Of a DNA stretch of 64,000 nucleotides, positions 59,349 to 64,000 are shown one piece after another. The notes under the pieces were generated by a model, which was not told where the DNA came from, did no database searches, and saw only the letters and a list, made by a program, of their open reading frames with translations. Location: contig CALAIL010000062.1 of NCBI GenBank assembly GCA_937923255.1, positions 1 to 64,000 on the forward strand. Reading direction: 5' to 3'. Each line of letters starts with the position of its first letter. Positions within the stretch are counted from its first letter, which is position 1. Both the position numbers and the translations under genes were made by a program. The DNA comes from an uncultured Propionivibrio sp. Lineage in GTDB: Bacteria > Pseudomonadota > Gammaproteobacteria > Burkholderiales > Rhodocyclaceae.

Positions 59349-60035
59349 ATGCCAGGCAAAAACAAGTACTACCGCCCTTCAAAGATCAGTGAGGCCAAGT
59401 TTCGACATCTTTTGCGCCTGTTTGCCATGGAATTGACCGCCACGGATGTCGCGCAGTTGTGTGGCCTTTCCGTGCGCTCGGTCAATGCGGTGTACCAACG
59501 CATTCTTGTCCGCCTGGCCCAAGAATGCGCTGTGCAGTCTCCGTTCTCGGGCGAGCTTAAAGCCGATGAGTTCTATTTCGCCCCCAAGCGTATCCGAGGC
59601 AAACGCGGGCGTGGCGCAGGCGGTAAAACCATCGTTTTTGGTCTGCTCAAGCGAGGCGATTGTGTCTATACCGAAATCGCGCCTAAATGCTTCCAAAGCC
59701 ACGCTACAAGCCATCATCCGCGGCAAAATGGACCCCAACAGCATTATCCACACCGATGGCTGGCGTGGCTACGATGGCCGGGTTGATTTGGGTTTGGAGA
59801 AGCACTTTCGGGTCAATCACGGCAACCGAGGCAAGTCAAAGGCTCCAGGTATGTCAACGGCATCGAGTCTTTCTTAAGCGATTCCAAGCATCGGCTGGTG
59901 CAGTTTCATGGTGTGCGAAGGGATAAGTTCGATCTGTACCTCAAGCAGACCGAGTTTCGCTTCAATCACCGACACCTTGATCTCTACAAGACAGTGCTTA
60001 AAATGCCCAGAGACAACCTTTTGGGGAACGTTTGA
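59349..60035 (+). pseudogene. IS1016-type transposase, two compensating frameshifts
   Basis: Frame 1 begins MPGKNKYYRPSKISEAKFRH and runs through KADEFYFAPKRIRGKRGRGA to VYTEIAP. An extra A near 59686 shifts the reading to the +1 frame (NASKATLQAIIRGKMDPNSI, HTDGWRGYDG). A second lesion near 59825-59850 restores the original frame (YVNGIESFLSDSKHRLVQFH, ending DNLLGNV). The pieces join to one IS1016 transposase of the DDE-type (ISXO2) family, so the copy is probably inactive. Confidence 0.87.
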
Positions 60036-60047
60036 TTCCTAAGACCC

Positions 60048-60323
60048 CTAGGAATTCTCAAGCTTTGGCACAAACAGGTATTTAAAGGTTGGGACAGGTG
60101 TAGTTATGGCTCCAAAAGTGAAATTGATGATTTTGCTGTAGCAATGAGCCTTATTGATAGATTCTCTGGGGGTACATTCAAGCATCGATTAGAACTTGTT
60201 GATGAAATTCTTAAGGATGCATCCATTACAAATATCGGTGCTAAAAGGTTTTTGAATGATAGTTGGTCAGTTCTGCGCAAGCAGCTCAATAACTATAGCA
60301 ACAGACAACAGGAAGATAAATAA
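60048..60323 (+). pseudogene. 3' remnant of an unknown gene cut by the IS
   Basis: An open frame of 91 codons without start begins right at the IS right end and ends at TAA 60321. The peptide (GILKLWHKQVFKGWDRCSYG, IDDFAVAMSLIDRFSGGTFK, SWSVLRKQLNNYSNRQQEDK) looks like the C-terminus of a soluble protein. I do not recognise it. It may be an Rhs toxin tip or immunity gene tail; the 5' part is not visible on the other side of the IS. Confidence 0.55.
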
Positions 60324-60358
60324 GAAAGCCCAAACCAAGGTTTAGTAGGAGGTTAATA

Positions 60359-60847
60359 ATGGACAAGCTTAACGACATCACCTCTGTCATGCTTCAATTT
60401 CGCGAATCAGTTAGGCACAACTGGAATACATACTTCCAAGATGCTGATGAGCCGATGGGCCCGGAAATTCAAGAGGCCTTTACTCTTGTGGAACAAGGAC
60501 TATTTCAGGGAATAGTATTGTGTAAGTGTGCTTATGTCTCACCCTGTAGATACCGGGAAGCACCCCTGCCATTTATACAAGTTGTGCCTCGTCCCGAAAT
60601 ACCCGACTTGGAGTTTCAAATAGGATTATTGGGTAGTAGTTATAAAGTATGGGATTCTCCTGTTCGGTTTAAAGTCGAAGGGAGTACCAAGCTTGAATTC
60701 GTCCAGTTCTTTGATTGGAATCCATACGAGCAAATAAACATGTCCTTGGTGCAGGTTTACATTGCAAGAATGGATGCAAGGCCTGATCTAGTTGGAGCGC
60801 ATGCGTTGATTGCTGAGCACGAAATACGTTTCTTATTCATAACATAA
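60359..60847 (+). CDS. Hypothetical protein, candidate immunity protein
   Basis: 162-residue soluble acidic protein (MDKLNDITSVMLQFRESVRH start, HALIAEHEIRFLFIT end). A good TAGGAGG lies 6-7 nt before the ATG. I do not recognise a family. It directly follows a truncated gene and precedes an Rhs toxin tip; size and place fit an immunity protein. Function is inferred only from context. Confidence 0.65.
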   Translation: MDKLNDITSVMLQFRESVRHNWNTYFQDADEPMGPEIQEAFTLVEQGLFQGIVLCKCAYVSPCRYREAPLPFIQVVPRPEIPDLEFQIGLLGSSYKVWDSPVRFKVEGSTKLEFVQFFDWNPYEQINMSLVQVYIARMDARPDLVGAHALIAEHEIRFLFIT

Positions 60848-60859
60848 CCTGCTGATGAA

Positions 60860-60925
60860 GCTTATAGTAAAAAGTGTAAACCTCATCCCCTGTCTTCGGC
60901 TGATAGCTGCTAAAGAGAAAGGGAG
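60860..60925 (-). repeat. Remnant similar to the small minus-strand gene at 61918-62127
   Basis: Read on the minus strand this segment gives [14 protein letters not shown], close to the C-terminal FFISYQLKIEK of the gene at 61918-62127; the core AGCTATCAGC is identical in both. It sits just before Rhs tip A, as the intact copy sits before tip B. Confidence 0.5.
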
Positions 60926-61458
60926 CCACTTATGGCTCTTACAATCTTATCCGTGATTATGATCCCCTCTCCGGGCGTTATCTGCAGTCCAATCCCATCG
61001 GACTAGACGGCGGAATTAATACTTATGCCTATGTCGAAGGTAATCCGTTAAGTTATATAGGCCCCCAAGGGCTAGCCATCAATTGCCGGTTGATTGGCAA
61101 CGTCTATATATGTCAGAGCGTACCTCTGCCACTAGGTAGCAGCACCGGGAATTCGTATATTGATGAAGCACTTAGAGGCGGCAAAGGAAGTAGTTCAGGT
61201 TCTTCATCAAATAATAATGGAATTCTTCGCCAAACTTGCCCACCTCTACCCCCAGAAAATTCTTGCGACAAGAAATTGGACGAGAAACTACTACGACGCC
61301 TAGGTATAAATCCCCATAAGATTAAGCATGATTTGCTTGGAAGCAGAGGTTGGGGGGCTTATAATCTTTGTGGTTGCAAGGATGGACGTATCGTTTTGAA
61401 ACGCAGTTCAAATTGCAAAACGCTTGGTGGTGAATACGTTTATAAGCGATGGAAATAG
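60907..61458 (+). pseudogene. Orphan Rhs tip A: core end plus C-terminal toxin domain
   Basis: The frame opens after TAG 60904 without a convincing start and reads [51 protein letters not shown]. This is the conserved Rhs core end. A variable C-terminus of about 125 aa follows ([32 protein letters not shown]). That part recalls the polymorphic toxin type 33 pattern (HxxK, K-D-G-x-I-x-x-K), from memory. Orphan tips are silent until recombined onto a full Rhs gene. Followed directly by a candidate immunity gene. Confidence 0.75.
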
Positions 61459-61460
61459 CA

Positions 61461-61910
61461 ATGATCCCGTTAATTCGAATGTATCTGGCTCCGCAGTGCC
61501 CAAGTGATTCCTACGCTAGTATCGAGATGGCGACGGCAGCAGGACAGCTTAGGCAGCTTATTTCTGAAGAACTGTTTGTCAAATTCCAACAAAGTAAAGG
61601 ATGTATCTATCAAAAACCTTTCTCAACCGTGCTGATAGGCTATTCCCTATTTAGATATGATATTGAATTGTTCGAGCAGTACACAAACTTTCTTTTTGAA
61701 GAATTGCATAATAATCAAGCGGTACTTTCTAAGTTGGTCAACACACCTTCGGTGGTTAACAGTTTCGTAATCAATATTAACTCGATGGGTCCTGAGGAAC
61801 GACCTTACTTTTATCTATCCAGTACGCAAATATCATTTTTAGCCGAAATACGTGCATCGCTTTCTTTTGATGGATATTTAATGTTTGGCGATGAAGAAGA
61901 AAGTAAATAG
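61461..61910 (+). CDS. Candidate immunity protein for Rhs tip A
   Basis: 149-residue soluble protein (MIPLIRMYLAPQCPSDSYAS start, ASLSFDGYLMFGDEEESK end) that begins 2 bp after the tip A stop; an alternative ATG at 61449 would overlap the toxin gene. No family recognised. The toxin-immunity pairing is inferred from order and tight spacing. Confidence 0.65.
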   Translation: MIPLIRMYLAPQCPSDSYASIEMATAAGQLRQLISEELFVKFQQSKGCIYQKPFSTVLIGYSLFRYDIELFEQYTNFLFEELHNNQAVLSKLVNTPSVVNSFVININSMGPEERPYFYLSSTQISFLAEIRASLSFDGYLMFGDEEESK

Positions 61911-61917
61911 CAAAAAC

Positions 61918-62127
61918 TTACTTCTCTATCTTCAGCTGATAGCTGATAAAGAAAAGCGCGTCGCTTGATACATCTATTTTGAATGAGGGGCGTGGGCGTG
62001 CATAAGTGATTTCTTCTCTGAGCGTTTGTATATCCGTACAAATAGCTTGAAGTTGTCTCGCCCAGTGTTCATTGTCTGTTTGCCCCGCTTGTTGATTGGA
62101 GTATTCTTGGTCGTTTTTAGGCTTCAT
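61918..62127 (-). CDS. Small protein of unknown function, minus strand
   Basis: 69 codons on the minus strand: MKPKNDQEYSNQQAGQTDNE then HWARQLQAICTDIQTLREEI, ending FFISYQLKIEK. The composition (Gln, Asn, Asp, Glu, few Cys) looks protein-like rather than shadow. A decayed copy of its 3' end lies at 60860-60925. It shares its start region with Rhs tip B on the opposite strand. It may be a short regulator, or itself a remnant. Confidence 0.45.
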   Translation of the reverse strand: MKPKNDQEYSNQQAGQTDNEHWARQLQAICTDIQTLREEITYARPRPSFKIDVSSDALFFISYQLKIEK

Positions 62128-62647
62128 GGGTACCTTTCCCGTCCTGGCGCAGATGCAGGTTTATTACGTGCATTTGGATCATTTGAATACGCCGCGCTGG
62201 GTCACTGATGAGCACAACACAGTGTTGTGGCAAAATCCACCGCTTTCCGGGCCCTTCGGTTTGATGCCCCCAGAGGAGGATCCGGACGGGGGGTTAGCCA
62301 GTTCTGGCCAACCCACTCGAATTCCGGGGGGTAATTCGACTACGGTTAGAGTCGACCCTCCGCATGTGTCGGGACAGCAATCCCATGCTCACGCTTATGA
62401 GAAGGGGCGCAAAGAAATTGTGGTCAACAAAGATGGCACCGGTAGTCACGGCTCTGACCCATCGAAACTCAAGAACCGTGTAAAAAACTTCTTACGCGGG
62501 AAGGGATTCAAGATCATGTGGTGCACGCCATTCCTAAATGATTTAGTTATGAGCATGGCTGCTTATCAATGTGTAGCAAGTGATCTAACTGCATGTCAAG
62601 TTTTCCAAGGCATGGGTGATACAATTCAGGATAGTTCTGAAATTTGA
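62126..62647 (+). CDS. Orphan Rhs tip B with internal deletion, toxin-like C-terminus
   Basis: From ATG 62126 (start uncertain) the frame carries the Rhs signature VYYVHLDHLNTPRWVTDEHN, TVLWQNPPLSGPFGLMPPEE. It then passes straight into a non-Rhs domain: PPHVSGQQSHAHAYEKGRKE, NKDGTGSHGSDPSKLKN, FLRGKGFKI. The usual [17 protein letters not shown] segment is missing, so about 60 residues of core appear deleted. The last 40 residues look hydrophobic and different. A toxin role is inferred from place; an Imm32-like gene follows after about 10 bp. Confidence 0.65.
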   Translation: MGTFPVLAQMQVYYVHLDHLNTPRWVTDEHNTVLWQNPPLSGPFGLMPPEEDPDGGLASSGQPTRIPGGNSTTVRVDPPHVSGQQSHAHAYEKGRKEIVVNKDGTGSHGSDPSKLKNRVKNFLRGKGFKIMWCTPFLNDLVMSMAAYQCVASDLTACQVFQGMGDTIQDSSEI

Positions 62648-62657
62648 GGCTGATTAA

Positions 62658-62885
62658 ATGAATATCTATGGTTATTCTTTGACGGACAGCGAGGCTCTTC
62701 AATCTCTGCGTGAGGTATCTATTTTGGCGAGCAGGGAAGAGTTGCTTGCCTTGGCTGCATTTTTTGCAAAATGTGCTTTTGAAATTCAGATGGAAAAAAA
62801 TTGGGAACATGCACATTTTGGAGATTTCTTGGGGAATCCTCCGGAACTCGACAGGGACATCATCGTTGTTGCAAAACGAGAGTAA
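62658..62885 (+). CDS. Immunity protein, Imm32-like
   Basis: 75-residue protein: [60 protein letters not shown]. The pattern ([16 protein letters not shown], then HxHF-D) resembles the Imm32 family as I remember it. It lies just after tip B and its stop abuts the next Rhs tip. Confidence 0.65.
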   Translation: MNIYGYSLTDSEALQSLREVSILASREELLALAAFFAKCAFEIQMEKNWEHAHFGDFLGNPPELDRDIIVVAKRE

Positions 62886-63399
62886 CTACCGGGGCTTACA
62901 ATTTCTTCCGTGATTATGATCCTCTCTCCGGGCGTTATCTGCAGTCCGATCCTATCGGACTGAGCGGTGGAATCAATACTTATAGCTATGTCGAAAATCG
63001 CCCAACCATAATGGTCGATCCGGAGGGGTTGAAAGGTTGGTACTGCCAGCGCCCACTTGGCCCCCCGGCACTCAAGGGCCACTACTATTCAATCATCAAT
63101 ACCTCTGCGTAACTCGTGCTGATGGTTCCGTTTCCTGTGGAGGACTTACCACCGATGGCAATCCATTGTCTGGAGAGCCGCACCTGACGCGCCCAGATGA
63201 GGACTATTACGACCGGAGATCTTGCAAGGAAGTTGATGACGACAAGGAGCAATGTTTCGAGCAATGTGTCCTTCGCAACTTTGCCAAGCCGAGCAAACCA
63301 CGCTATGGCATCGGACCACTGACAGACTGCCAAGAGTACGCAGACGATCTCTACTATGGTTGCAAGATTCTTTGCAATATACATAGGGGCAGACAATAA
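62886..63399 (+). pseudogene. Orphan Rhs tip C, frameshifted toxin
   Basis: The Rhs core end [46 protein letters not shown] runs in one frame to a stop at 63110-63112. The C-terminal domain continues in another frame ([57 protein letters not shown]) to 63399. This Cys-rich tail is like C-termini seen on other Rhs proteins. The frameshift lies between about 63050 and 63110. The core part is about 80 percent identical by eye to tip A over 110 bp. Confidence 0.78.
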
Positions 63400-63761
63400 T
63401 GTGCGGTCGATTGGTACGGGCTCTATTTATTCTTTTCCATATTGGGTTAGCGTGGTATGCGTGGTCATCATGGTCAGACGCTTTACCTCAATATAAGAAT
63501 GAAGCATTATTCATTTCATCGATTGTGCTATATGCGTTGGCATTCCCGGCAAGTTTAGCGGTTCAGTTGATCTACACTGGGTTGACTTTGATTACGCCGA
63601 TTGATCAGCTTAATACGGGTACGGCATTTTTGACTTGGATGGTGATGACGTGGGGGCCACTAACCATGGCCGGGTATCTGCAATGGTTTGTGTTTGTGCC
63701 ACGCTTGGTTCGGTATTGGCATAATCGACCCGAGAAACCTCGTGACGGCTTATACCCTTGA
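63399..63761 (+). CDS. Membrane protein, candidate immunity protein for tip C
   Basis: 120 residues with three hydrophobic segments (about 5-23, 36-62, 75-100). It overlaps the tip C stop by one base (TAATG), a typical toxin-immunity layout. The last 10-15 codons run into DNA that also encodes Rhs core in another frame, so the original 3' end may be lost. No family recognised. Confidence 0.65.
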   Translation: MCGRLVRALFILFHIGLAWYAWSSWSDALPQYKNEALFISSIVLYALAFPASLAVQLIYTGLTLITPIDQLNTGTAFLTWMVMTWGPLTMAGYLQWFVFVPRLVRYWHNRPEKPRDGLYP

Positions 63762-64000
63762 CGGCCTGGATAACCACCTTCAGACCCGAAGTCCGGACAC
63801 CGGCGTCACCGTCAGCATTTATGACGCTGCTGGCAATGAGATCACCCATACCGACACCAAGGACCAGATCACCCGTACCGCCTATGACGCGCTGAACCGT
63901 GCGATACACATCACCTATGCCGATGGCCGACAGACCCGCCATACCTAGGATGCGCGAGCCTACGGCGTCGGACGGCTCTCCCGGATTGATGAAGTGGAGA
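63735..64000 (+). pseudogene. Rhs core fragment with in-frame stop, runs off the window
   Basis: YD-repeat sequence reads NLVTAYTLDGLDNHLQTRSP, VSIYDAAGNEITHTDTKDQI, YDALNRAIHITYADGRQTRH, then a TAG (63946-63948) where Rhs proteins usually have Trp, and resumes with DARAYGVGRLSRIDEVE. It lacks the N-terminal part. It is either an inactive duplicate or part of a larger decayed rhs gene beyond the window. Confidence 0.8.

Larger units (their letters stand above)
59302..60047 (+). mobile_element. IS1016-like insertion sequence (IS1595 family)
   Basis: An element of about 746 bp bounded by perfect 18-bp terminal inverted repeats, GGGTCTTAGGAATCAAAC at 59302-59319 and its reverse complement at 60030-60047. 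It contains one transposase gene, now frameshifted. I could not find a convincing flanking target duplication, suggesting old insertion or rearrangement. The right end abuts a gene remnant lacking its 5' part. Confidence 0.88.

Overview
The window reads as a GC-rich betaproteobacterial chromosome. The evidence is gene order: lepA-lepB-DUF4845-rnc-era-recO-pdxJ-acpS-nagZ, fabF-acpP-fabG-fabD-fabH-plsX-rpmF-yceD next to maf, ftsH-rlmE back to back with yhbY beside greA and carB, and bamE-dapB-carA. I cannot name a genus from sequence alone. Two elements have their best-known relatives in Neisseriaceae or Pasteurellaceae (an adhesin-complex/lysozyme-inhibitor protein and an IS1016-like element), so a host-associated betaproteobacterium is plausible but unproven.

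Layout. 0.5-10.6 kb (minus strand): translation, processing and repair genes, many joined by 4-bp overlaps, followed by ung, rseC and rpoE. 10.8-17.5 kb (minus): the fatty acid/phospholipid cluster with rpmF and yceD. 17.6-18.9 kb (plus): maf and an RsmI-like methyltransferase. 19.1-28.0 kb: accessory metabolic and transport genes (UxaE-like epimerase, LysR regulator with a divergent NmrA-like reductase, membrane methyltransferase, cardiolipin synthase, acetamidase/formamidase, a frameshifted NrtR-like regulator and sotB). 29.5-42.1 kb: folP, ftsH, rlmE, yhbY, greA, carB, carA, dapB and bamE. 42.4-46.8 kb: copper chaperone, CopA ATPase and azlCD. 46.9-58.3 kb: hemN, a two-domain ACP/MliC-like secreted protein, uspA, a ClpX-like ATPase lacking the zinc domain, a phospholipid methyltransferase-like protein, nfeD and qmcA, then a class II amidotransferase, a Cys/Met-metabolism PLP enzyme and ycaO.

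58.5-64.0 kb is a different, more AT-rich region: an unknown protein gene, a decayed IS1016/IS1595-type insertion sequence, a truncated gene, and several orphan Rhs toxin tips each followed by a likely immunity gene, ending in a broken Rhs core. This is the clearest horizontally assembled region.

The most unusual non-coding signal is a family of tandem arrays with a 40-bp period at four intergenic sites (about 0.2, 28.5-28.9, 39.4-40.7 and 53.8-54.0 kb). Each unit carries a short imperfect palindrome. In the 39-41 kb copy the array is embedded in a further 453-458 bp duplication. Other notable items are a probable AUC start codon in the amidotransferase, an rpoE-rseC pair without rseA/rseB, and a ClpX paralog with altered substrate loops.
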